Below are positions 48,541-59,000 of a stretch of DNA of 64,000 nt, in pieces. The notes beneath the pieces are model-generated. The model saw only the letters and a list, made by a program, of their open reading frames with translations, was not told the DNA's origin and did no database searches. A program made the translations under genes and the position numbers. Numbering within the stretch: position 1 is the stretch's first letter; every line of letters starts with the position of its first letter. The DNA comes from Azolla caroliniana (Eukaryota; Polypodiophyta). The DNA is taken from the NCBI GenBank assembly GCA_043228905.1, contig JBHGNT010000001.1, positions 35,216,001-35,280,000 of the forward strand, given 5' to 3'.

Positions 48541-51342
48541 TCAGCATACATACGGGTAACTAGACATTAGAACATGGTCACTCAAGATTTCGGGATTAGA
48601 TGATGTGGTTTCAAGATAACATCGTCTCCCAATCTCCATACCACCATGTGCTTTGCATGCAGAGAGCAGAGCTCGCCACCCAGGAATATCGGGCAAGTCT
48701 GGAACACTCTTAAGCAACAACTCGGCTTCATCTAAATGTCCCAAACGGCTAAGAAGATCCACCATGCATGTGAAATGTCTCATATCTGGAATGATATCAT
48801 AATCTTCCCACATGGACTTGAAATAATGTTGACCTACTGCAGCCTTACCAGATCGACTACACGCAGAGAGAATGTTTGAATAAGTCTTATTATCAGGCTT
48901 TAAGCCGTGTTTCTTCATCTCATCAAGGCATATTTCAGCTTGGCAGTAGTCGCCACACCGAGTATAGCCTGAAATCATCACATTCCATGAAGCAAGATCT
49001 TGACTAGGCAATCTATCAAACAATACACATGCATCTTCAACGCTGCCACATTTACCATACATGTCAATAAGGGCACTCCCAATAATCAAATCTATATCAA
49101 AATCATTTAGGATAAGTTGGTTATGTACAAATTGACCCTGTGTCAAAGCACCATGTCTGGCACAGGATTTTAAGACAGCCACACATGTGCCTTTCTCAAC
49201 TTGTATGCCCTCAATTTGCATTTTCACAAACCATTCGAAAGAATGGAATCCATTTCCATGAAGAGAGTCTCCTATAATCAATGCATTCCATGGAGCATAT
49301 TTTCGGACTTGCATGCTACCAAATGTTTTCAAACCCTCCTCTATGCTAGAGTTAGCATATAGCTCCACTAAATGGCTCTTTACGATGGTTTCAGTCTCAA
49401 GCCCACTTTTCATGACTTGGTCATGTACCAATCTTCCTTCTCTAAGTGCCCCAATGTTAATACAAGCCCTCAATGCACATGCATATGTGAGGTTATCTGG
49501 ATCAGTGCGCTCTTCTTGCATCTGTTGAAAAAGATTAAGGATGAAAAGACTCTCTTCAAGTTGAGCATACCCAATGATCAATGCATTCCATGACACAATA
49601 TCTCTGCTGCCCAAGCTTTGGAATATCAAGTTTGACTCCTTCATATGACACAATTTACCATACATGTCAACGAGGGAGTTCCCAACAACATCATCATGTT
49701 CATATTTATTCCTCAAGATTTGGTCATGCATAAACCTGCAAGTTTCTACATGTTTTAAGCCACCACATGCTTTAAGAATGCACGAGAATGTGAAGATGTC
49801 TGGCTTTACACCTTTATAACACATCTTCTCAAATAATTGTAAAGCAAGGACAGGTTCATCAGCATGCACATATGCGGCAATCAAAGTGTTACCCAAAACA
49901 ATATCATGGTCAGAAACTGTGTCAAAAACACTTTGCCCTTCATCGATACTTCCAAAATAGGCATACATCTCAACGAGGGTATTACCTAGAAATGTGTTCG
50001 ATTCAAGTCCAAATTTTACTATCTCGCCATGGAATACCTTCCCTTCTTCAATGTCTCCCTCCTCCATACATGCTTTCAATACCCACAAATATGTGACATC
50101 ATTAGGCTTCACTCTCTCACGTTGCATTTTTTCATAAAGTATGAGAGAAGCAACACTATCCCCTTGTTGGGAATATCCAGCTATAATGGAATTCCATGGT
50201 ACGACATCTTTCTTTCGAAGATCTCTGAACAACTTACAAGCATCAGATAACTTTCCACATTTTGCGTACATGTCGACAAGCATTTTTGCAACCACTATAT
50301 CACACTCCATTCCTGACATAACAATATGGCAATGACTTAGCATGCCATTCTCAAAGGCTCCCACACTCCCACATGCTTGTAAAATTGACGAGAACGATAC
50401 TTTGTCAGGCTTCTGGCCCAGGTTTTGCATTTCATCAAAAAGATGAAGAGCCATCCACCCTTGTCCATGCTGTGAATATGCTGCAAACATAGTATTCCAC
50501 GAAACTAAGTCTCTGGTTTTTAATCTATCAAATATTCTCCTTGCAACTCCTAGATTACCACATCTACCATATGTATCAAGAATGCTGTTTCTGACAATTT
50601 CAACCGAATCTATTCCTTGCCGGATTACCTTGTCATGTATCAAGTATTTATTCTCCTGCGGGACCTCCTTATTGCTACAGGCCTTCAATAAGCAGCTATA
50701 GGTGATTTCATTCAACATAATGCCTTTGTCTATCATTTGGTCAACGAGCTTAAAGGCATCAATATGAAAATCAGTTTCTACATATCCTCGAATCATTACA
50801 TTCCATGTCACCACATCTTTATTCGCCAAGTTGTTGAACACATTACGAGCATCTTCCATATTACCACTTTTGGCATATACATCTACAAGTGTATTCACGA
50901 TGAGATTTTCCATTTCAAGACCTTTACATATGATCTCTTCATGCAACAACATACCCTGCCTTCGGTCTTGCAATCGAGAGCATGCCTTGAGAACAGGCAA
51001 ATAAGAAAATTTATCTGGATCAATATTCTCTTGCTTCAATTGGTTGAATAAGTCAATAGCCACATCACTAGAATCCAACTTCACATGAGCTTCCAAAATA
51101 GCATTCCATGTATACAGACTTGGAAATACACTCTTTCCGAATAATTCTTTGCATTTTTCCAAGCTTCCACATGATGCAAATACACGGATAAGTTGATCTT
51201 GGAAGATCCCAATAGAGTCCAGACCAAAGAAAGCTAGAAAAGAATGGAAGATGCAGCTGGTCAGCACATCTTTCTTCTTGAAACATTGTTGCAGAAGAAA
51301 ACTGACCTTTTGATCACACAGATGCAATTTGTCTTGATGCAT
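48541..51342 (-). CDS. PLS-class pentatricopeptide repeat protein
   Basis: PPR proteins bind organellar RNA; PLS-class members mostly specify C-to-U editing sites. This is a single-exon frame of 933 residues made almost wholly of PPR motifs of about 31-36 residues, roughly two dozen in P-L-S order. Clear examples are VTWNVMIRGYVETDFHIDAF, LVDMYAKCGKLSDACKLF, SWNVMISGYTRCGDYCQAE and PDNKTYSNILSACSRSGKAA. The last part (DIPGWRALLSACKAHGGMEI) is the beginning of an E domain, but the frame ends with SSYPYVC before the motif is complete, and the rest lies out of frame downstream. There is no DYW deaminase domain. No strong targeting peptide is visible after MHQDKLHLC. Lack of introns is usual for the family. 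It may be a working truncated protein or a recent pseudogene. Confidence 0.9.
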   Translation of the reverse strand: MHQDKLHLCDQKVSFLLQQCFKKKDVLTSCIFHSFLAFFGLDSIGIFQDQLIRVFASCGSLEKCKELFGKSVFPSLYTWNAILEAHVKLDSSDVAIDLFNQLKQENIDPDKFSYLPVLKACSRLQDRRQGMLLHEEIICKGLEMENLIVNTLVDVYAKSGNMEDARNVFNNLANKDVVTWNVMIRGYVETDFHIDAFKLVDQMIDKGIMLNEITYSCLLKACSNKEVPQENKYLIHDKVIRQGIDSVEIVRNSILDTYGRCGNLGVARRIFDRLKTRDLVSWNTMFAAYSQHGQGWMALHLFDEMQNLGQKPDKVSFSSILQACGSVGAFENGMLSHCHIVMSGMECDIVVAKMLVDMYAKCGKLSDACKLFRDLRKKDVVPWNSIIAGYSQQGDSVASLILYEKMQRERVKPNDVTYLWVLKACMEEGDIEEGKVFHGEIVKFGLESNTFLGNTLVEMYAYFGSIDEGQSVFDTVSDHDIVLGNTLIAAYVHADEPVLALQLFEKMCYKGVKPDIFTFSCILKACGGLKHVETCRFMHDQILRNKYEHDDVVGNSLVDMYGKLCHMKESNLIFQSLGSRDIVSWNALIIGYAQLEESLFILNLFQQMQEERTDPDNLTYACALRACINIGALREGRLVHDQVMKSGLETETIVKSHLVELYANSSIEEGLKTFGSMQVRKYAPWNALIIGDSLHGNGFHSFEWFVKMQIEGIQVEKGTCVAVLKSCARHGALTQGQFVHNQLILNDFDIDLIIGSALIDMYGKCGSVEDACVLFDRLPSQDLASWNVMISGYTRCGDYCQAEICLDEMKKHGLKPDNKTYSNILSACSRSGKAAVGQHYFKSMWEDYDIIPDMRHFTCMVDLLSRLGHLDEAELLLKSVPDLPDIPGWRALLSACKAHGGMEIGRRCYLETTSSNPEILSDHVLMSSYPYVC

Positions 51343-51640
51343 AGTTGCTTAAACTAGGGATTATTTTCCTTGCACAGAACCAAACTTTTCTTGATAGATA
51401 TTTGTAGAAGATAACTGGTCTTTTTCTCACATAGATACAATGTTTCCCAAGGCATATTTGCCTAAGGGAAGTAAACTTTTGCTCACACAGATGAAACTTT
51501 TCTTGAAGCATGGTCAAATAAAATATGTCGTATTTTCCTGCCATAGATTCAACGCATTCTGAACCATTGTTGTAGAAGGAAACTGGTATTTTCCTCATAT
51601 AGACGTAGCTTTTCTGGAAGCATTGCTACTCTTCTTGAGG
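51290..51640. repeat. Degenerate ~56-bp repeats upstream of the PPR start
   Basis: Words CTCACACAGATG, AACTTTTCTTGAAGCAT, GTAGAAG and AAACTGGT with TTTTCCT recur about five or six times with indels. The series begins inside the first codons of the PPR frame (HLCDQK) and runs through its leader. A minus-strand frame of 94 codons here (FHLCEQKFTSLRQI and similar) is a product of the repeats. Confidence 0.7.
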
Positions 51641-52100
51641 AATACGATGCCTACTTCTCATGTAGTCAAGTTTTAATTTGATTAAGGTCAAAATGTTGTT
51701 TACGGTCTTTGTCTAAATATGTTTTTGCAGCATGTTTTCATTCAAATACATGGGGTTCCTACAACACAGTTTCCTTTTATGTTGCATAAAAAGTAACATA
51801 CAAATTATCTAATCATTCCATGCAATCATGGGATCAATGAGGATACGAAGAAGGAATGAAGCATATTCATCATTCACAGAGACAGGGCCATACTTTCATT
51901 TGTAATTAAGATGTAAACAACTTAGAAATTTTACTGAGATTTTTTCTGCAGTGCTTTCCTGGCGTTTCTGCGTCATCTTCATGTCTTTTCTTCCTCGTCA
52001 GATCTCTCTCTATGGGCTAGGCCCGGTCTCATAGATCATAATCGGTCTCCAGTGGATGTTAAAAAGGTATTTATGCAGCCAGCATCTGCATAACCTGTGC

Positions 52101-52330
52101 TAAGTTTTCCATTATCTTTTTTTATGTCCCAAATGCCCCTGTTAAATTTTCCATTATTTCTTTTATGCCCCAAATGCCCTTGTTAAATTTTCCATTATTT
52201 CTCTTTATGTCCCAAATGCCCCTATTAAGTTTTCCATTATTTCTTTTTATGTCCCAAATGCCCCTATTAAGTTTTCCATTATTTGTTTTTATGTCCCGAA
52301 TGCCTCTCTTAAGTTTTCCATTATTTCTCC
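52101..52330. repeat. 42-bp minisatellite, about 5.5 units
   Basis: Units beginning TAAGTTTTCCATTATTTC start at 52101, 52143, 52184, 52226, 52268 and 52310, each followed by TTTTATGTCCCAAATGCCCC. One unit is 41 bp. The period keeps frames open on both strands (MPLLSFPLFLFMSQ), but there is no gene evidence. Confidence 0.93.
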
Positions 52331-52656
52331 AGGCAATGCCCTTGCACTTGACCCACTCGCCACGGCCCACTATCTCCACCAACACCAATTCTATGTACAT
52401 ATCACTACAATTCACGCAATTACATGCTTCGTCAGCATTCGGACCTAATTGTTATTAGCTCCCAAATTGGGCATCCGATTAAAAATTATTTACATTATAT
52501 ATTGTATACTTCATATCACCATTGGCCAATCAATTCAAAGCTCTCTTGATTATGCTTTCGATTTGAAAGTTGTCTTTGGACAAATTAGGATAATTGATAG
52601 TGACTTCAGTCAATTATTCATCTTTGATATTACCTTGCCACATCAACATGATACGT

Positions 52657-52880
52657 CAACATTTTTTGCAATTTAAAAACACACTTCCAATTATGATGCC
52701 TCAACATTTCAAGCAATTTACAACACACCTCCAATGAAAATATGACACCTAAAAATTTCTAGCAATTTAAAACACACTTCTAATGAAAATATGATACCTC
52801 AACATTTCTTGCAATTTTAAACACTTCCAAAGAAAACAAGATACCTTGACTTTCCTAACTTCCAATGAAAATATGATACA
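52657..52880. repeat. Degenerate ~48-bp tandem repeat, 4-5 units
   Basis: Units carry CAACATTTC, GCAATTTAAAACACACTTC and AATGAAAATATGATACCT with substitutions and small indels; starts are near 52657, 52703, 52752 and 52799. Confidence 0.8.
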
Positions 52881-54098
52881 TCAACTATTCTAGTAGTTTA
52901 AAATATGATTATTTAAAATTCAACCAAATAATGATAATTCGACAATACTATACTTTTAAAAACATTAACTAGTTGATCAAGGAGGACATTCTCCCAAATC
53001 GATATGGTGGTTGGGAATGTGATAGGAATTTCTAGGTGTTAGATGGCCTAAATACTATGACTAGTTGTGATAGGTTCCCTCATACCTATTTTTTCTTACC
53101 TTTTAATACATTAATGACCATTCACGAAATCTATTGTGTGAGAATTTATTCAAATAAAAATTCCTATATCATTAACAAATGACATCCTTGTGAGAGAGAA
53201 TCCAATCATAGAACTAAGTTGCATCCAACATTGTAGTACGTCATGATTCCTCCACTAAGAGTTGGAGAAATTAGTACCCTCAAAAGGTTGAACATTCTTG
53301 AATCATAACAATGTTGAATTGTAAGCAAAGTAGGTCAAATCACCCCATCCTCCTCAATGTAGGACACACCATTGATGCATGACATAATATTTGCATTATA
53401 CATTTTTCATAGAAATAAAAACATATCCATTGATGAAAGCATTCGTGTGGTTGTTAAGTGGACACCTATCAATAGAATCCATTGTGATTAGGTTACTTGC
53501 ACATTGAAACACTATGATTTGCTTAGTCACATGGTCCAAACAAGAACACATCCCCAAAAGTGAATAAAATTCATGTCTTCTCTTTTCCTTCATCAAATTG
53601 TCTACAAATTTGTAAAATAATGGATCCTTCAATCATGTATCTGGTTCTCAATTGTTCTTAAAGTCTTAGAAACATGGATAATTTTGGAATTGAAACCAGC
53701 TTTCAAGATTGTCAACATGACTATCTTCTAATTGAGGAAACACAAAGATGGATTGAACGGAAATGTTTGAAAAAATGCATCTATTCAAGAATATATGGCG
53801 AATATATAAAATATAAGGTACTGGAATGGCTTTAGGTTTAATTACGTAGTCCAAACAAAAACATATTCTTGCATTTTAGTAGGCAATATAAAAATTCACC
53901 TCATGATTTCCTTTATCAAATTGTCCATAAATTAGTGGAATAGTGTATCCTTTAGTCTTCTTAGTAACCCCGTGGCCAAGAGTTTCCAATGTTCGTGGTT
54001 CAAATTGCTATTAACGCTAAATTTTTACATGTTTCATCACAATGTCTGTACATCAAACAAATATTTATTTAATTTACTTGACACCTTGGTCATCAACG

Positions 54099-54170
54099 GT
54101 CGTTGTAGTATAGTGGTAAGTATTCCCGCCTGTCACGCGGGTGACCCGGGTTCGATCCCCGGCAGCGGCG
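54099..54170 (+). tRNA. tRNA-Asp (GTC)
   Basis: A 72-base cloverleaf that decodes GAC/GAU in the cytosol. The acceptor stem GTCGTTG pairs with CAGCGGC, with two G-U pairs, and the discriminator is G. The D arm contains TAGTATAGTGGTAAG (A box). The anticodon stem CCCGC/GCGGG encloses CTGTCAC, with anticodon GTC at 54132-54134. The T arm has CCGGG, GGTTCGATCCC (B box) and CCCGG. There is no intron. A TTTT run follows immediately as the Pol III terminator. The sequence is nuclear type; compared with the common plant form I remember, one acceptor pair is U-G rather than U-A. Confidence 0.96.
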
Positions 54171-54174
54171 TTTT
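54171..54174 (+). terminator. Pol III terminator of tRNA-Asp
   Basis: Four T directly after the tRNA 3' end; a second T run lies about 15 bases further and could serve as backup. Confidence 0.7.
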
Positions 54175-56047
54175 GGTGCGTTTCTCTTTTAACAAATTTA
54201 ATACTTTTGTTTTGGAATTCTCGTGTTACATCTTATGTATATCACTTATAACATAGCTATGAGACCAACTTTCCTGACCCTCCTGTTTTTTGCATGCCTA
54301 ATAACTCTTACCTAAAGTTTCCTCCATTCTTTCATTCAATAAGTACCAAGTAAGAATTCCGTGTCTTCTTTTTCTTCATAACACTATAAATGTTTATAGA
54401 CAAGTATGATTTTCAAAAATAGTGTCACCGTAGAACAATAATTTTAAACATATATTTTGTGATGCCTCATGTTGAAGTGCACACAATAAAGTTCCTTGTG
54501 AATGTTGGTAAATGAACTATATATGCAATTCCTTGTGTTGAATGTGCTATGAGACTATGTGCCAACCTAATTCATTGTTTCATGGCATGTTATGATTATC
54601 CTTTTATCACATGAGTTCCATAACATTTTCATAACTTGATGGTCTTTGGAGCAAGTTATACCAAAAGACTTGCCCAACTTACTCACTAATAATACCTAAG
54701 CACCAAAAGGTACTAATAGATTAACATTTTCATACTTTGATAGTCTTTGCAGCAAGTTATATTAGAAAACTCACCCAACTTACTAATAATCCCCAGACAG
54801 CAATAATTGTTAAATAATCACAAAACTTAATCTATACAATCATTATAGCCGCAATAATTACCAAATAACACCATAATATAATCATTAAGCTTTTTACAAC
54901 ATTGTGAGCGTCACGATATAATATAGAGGGCAATTTGCTAATCCTAGGAAACTCATCACATCACACTGATTCTATGACCAATATTCTTCTCATGATTACT
55001 TAAATGAATCTAGGGCAACATGAAAGGTAAGTTATATTTCAACTTGATATTTTGGTATGACAATATTGGTGTACATTGGTTTATGCTAAGACTGGTAATC
55101 ATTGTTGTACGGTAAAATACACATAGAATATATGGATTAGAAAAGTAGATATCTCTACACATGCCTTTATGAGAAAGTGCCATTTGTGTATACGTCATTA
55201 GCGAGCAGGTAATAATGTGGTTATCTACTTCCACCACAGGGCAAAGAATTTCTTTCATAATTAGAGATAAAAAAGATGCGAATAAACTTTCACTCTAGCA
55301 CTCTTTTAATACGTGGATTTTTATTAGTCCCAAAAACACTCCATGATTTTGAGATTATTTTGAATCTGCATGAATGATGATTCAAAGAGGATGTGGGAAG
55401 AATCAATGAATTCAAATTGAGGCATAAACTCTGAACTTGCAAAGGTTGTAATCCAAATCTATTCATTTGCATTACCAATTAAATCATATGAATTGTGTCC
55501 TTGTATTTGTCTTCTCTGACATGCTCTCTTTCTTTCTCTCTCAAGATACGGGACAAATATAGTAATAGATCCAATAACAGCAGCTTTACCTAAAAGAGGT
55601 CGCTGTAGAAATTGCAATAGGTGCCACTTCTACTATTCGCAACATGAATCCACAAACGAAGTGCGGAAGGTTCTTCCATTTTGTACAATGGCCAAGACGC
55701 TGAAATTTGAAAACAGTAAAAACCAATCAATCAATAAAAACTGACCTTAGGATAGTTGAAATATGAGGATCCATGTACTCCCAAGCACAACATGCATAAT
55801 TTAGTGCTGTCGCTTCTCTAAAGAGTTCTACCTTCTCAATTCCATTCAGGACATGAATCCCTACCTTGAACAACAAGGATATCATAGGAAAAACCTCCAA
55901 AATACGTGAGTAATTTTCCTCAAATGCCCTGAACTGTCATTATTATTTCGGCAAATTTATCTTTGTCAACCTTAGCTCAAACAATAATATGTCCTGTTCT
56001 AGCAATTCATCTCCTTTTTCTCAAAGATGTGATATTTCAGCAATTAT
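54175..56047. other. Intergenic region between tRNA-Asp and the RNase H gene
   Basis: AT-rich. A 101-bp imperfect duplication starts at 54621 and 54722 (TAACATTTTCATA, TTGATGGTCTTTG and CAAGTTATA). No gene is recognised; the right end probably contains the RNase H 3' UTR. Confidence 0.5.
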
Positions 56048-59000
56048 TTAGTCAATGCATTCCCCTTTTCTCACTTTCAGAGGATGACCAGAGACATGCA
56101 CTGAAACAGTAAAAAGTTAAGGACATTGCGGAACTTTTTCCTACATTACATATAAATTGTCGACCTACAATAGCAGCATGCACATACAAGTACCCCTAAT
56201 TTCTTAATTTCCACTATAGCTTCTATCAGGAAACTTTTCCTATAGCAATAACAAACTGATGATTCATGCTTCAATCCAGAACAATATGTCTGATATGTTA
56301 TACAGAGTATTTTGATACAAATCCACAAATCCACAACTGCATAACAGTTCCCAACTTAACAAATAATGATACAAAAATAACTACGCTCAACTCATGCAAA
56401 TCGAAGGGTAACTAACCGTAGGCAAGTGCATTGATCTGTTTGGAGAATACAAAGGAAGGCACTGGAAAGTTCAATAGCTAGAGGTCAGACTTAATGTGAT
56501 AAAGGGGTGCAATTGTTTTATAGATAGATAATTACAGAACTTTAAACAAACCTTTGACATGCTTACAGAAAAAAGTGAGTTAGATGGCCGTGGGACCACA
56601 ATTCTGCTAGTTTGTTGACTATACTTTGGATAGAGTATAGAACGACGAGGTATGTATTTGCCCAAAAACTGAGTCGCTCTTGGAATATTGTTATTGCATT
56701 CACTCGATGATTCCATTGATATTTTCATCCCATTCAAATATATATTCTGGGTAGAACTTTGGATTTTAGCTGTTGGAGAATCACACGTACCAGATCCATT
56801 GGAAAGATTGGCCCTAATAACATGATCCTCTACAACAATGAAAGATTTGTCATTGACTCACAAATATTTTAAATTCATTAAACACAAGGATTCAAAATGG
56901 TGTACAAAGAATCTAAATGGTCTACGTGCATTACATGATGCTAAACTTGTTCATTGACTGAAATCACAAATAATTTATAGCTTAAAATTTTCTTTGATAA
57001 GTCGTACACACCTGGAAGAAGTACAGCTGATCCTGCTAAAATGCAAGCTTCAGAATTTTCATTCTGCCAAATGCATTAAAATATGAAAAAATATGTTTGG
57101 AAGGTATTCAGATCATATTCAATGAGCTTATAGCTTGACACAAATCTATATAACCTCTAAAGAACAATTACCTTTTCCACATGATTGAAGGAATGTTCTG
57201 TGAACCTATTCAGAAGAGTATTTGCCTCTTTCCATATAGCAAGCAGGTTCACGTCTTTTACCTTCATTTGCTGAGTCATCTATTCCATGGTAGAAACTAC
57301 AATAAAATTAAAACTGTTTTACTGGGACATTAATTATAACCACATCAAGAGAGATAATGATCAATAAATGCATTGATTTACCTGCTTATACACTAGAACT
57401 GCATCTCCTTGTATTCTTATATGGGAAATATTATGGTCAAGTGCTGCTTGCAAACCAATAACAAGGGCTTGATAATGAGCATAATTTCGAGTGGATATTC
57501 CTAATCCTTGTTTGATATGCAGATGCTGAAAAAAATATTTAATGAGTACAGAAAGAGGAAAGTATGTAATATAAATTTTGAACTAAAGCACATTCGAGAA
57601 GACAAAATGAATATCTTAAAGATATTTAAAGCACACAATAAGGTCACGGGAGTTGTGTGTGAAATCAATTTCTGTGGCATCATTGAGAGCCCCCAACATA
57701 TAGACAGAAAATCTCATTTCAAACACACAATTGACAATCAGATCCACCATCCTTGTAATTGGATGAGAGTTGTAGAGAAGGAAAGATAGATAACTATTAG
57801 CCATCAAATCGTTTAGAATATTGAAATAATCTATATCCATAGGTGCATATCCAATCTGATTTAAGGAGATAATGCCTCTGGAAAAGCAAGCACCCATGAT
57901 ATTCATTTCTCCAGAAACAATGGGTAGAGTTCAACTGTTCTATAGGATATTATTGCAAAAATTCCTTTTGAATTTTCGTATAATGAGAAAGTTGGTAAGA
58001 TATTGGATTCTGAAATAAAGAAGACCAATGTGGACAAGCATTTCCTTTTATGTGCGCTTACCAACCACATGCATCAATATCAAATAACCTGACATGACTC
58101 AATCAAACCAAAATTTGACATGCCAATCTTACGCCTGCATTGAGGCAGAATGTCAGGGTTCTCTGCTTTTGTTTTAAATATTTCTATGGTTCTTTTCAGA
58201 TAAGCCATATTGCAGCTTGGATAAGGTAATGATTTCTTAAAAACTTCAAAATGTACTGTCCCGCCCAGATGTATAAGGGAAGGAGCATACAAGTTTTTAT
58301 TTAGGGAAGCAGCACTGCATGTTGAAGAAAGCACACCCGTGTACTTCTAAGATGTACAGTATCAGCTTAGTTTTACAGATTTCTGTGTGCGAAATTATTT
58401 GGCTTTTTCACTCACTAAACAGTGTTGTGAGCACTCATGACTATTAGAACTTTTATGTTCCTTTTATGTTCAGAATAGTGCATCATTTTGCCTTCTTTCT
58501 CATAATCCAATTCATTAGTTCCACCAACATACTTCAGAAGTAAAAATAAAGAGACTTGTCTCTTTCATGTGCCTGTTCTATGTTGCTGTAGAAGGCCTTC
58601 CATTGAGTGCTTGGCAGTTGTAGATAAAGCTGTGATCAGGTTTATTTAGAATTACAGCATGAGCAAGTCATCAACATGTTTAGACATAGAAAACATGCAG
58701 TCAATGTCTGGAAACGTTTATCGCAGATGATTCAAAGCTCCAAGGAGCCAAACATATTATAGTCAGCATATCTCCAGATTAGCTTGTTAACACACTACCC
58801 AAAAAATGTTTTCTGCATTAAGTAATCTGGTTCTAGAGCAAGTGAATGTGCCAGAAACTTTTAAAAGCACAGCAAATGGTTATTACCAGTATAACCAGCA
58901 CCATGCTGCAAGATGTACACATAACGTAATGAATTCAAGACTTCAATAACTAGCCAATGGAGTATTTCAATTATAGAGCCATGTAGGAAGTCTTCAATAT

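Larger units (their letters stand above)
51641..54098. other. Intergenic region between the PPR gene and tRNA-Asp
   Basis: Contains two tandem arrays (52101-52330 and 52657-52880) and AT-rich sequence without recognised genes. Confidence 0.55.

Noticed and set aside
52122-52458. 97-codon frames on both strands (MPLLSFPLFLFMSQ and KRNNGKLNRGIWDI)
   Set aside because: Pure minisatellite translation with a period divisible by three.
53972-54256. A 94-codon plus-strand frame containing VVSIPACHAGDPGSIPGSG
   Set aside because: It is the translation of the tRNA-Asp gene. This peptide is a well-known artefact of tRNA sequences.
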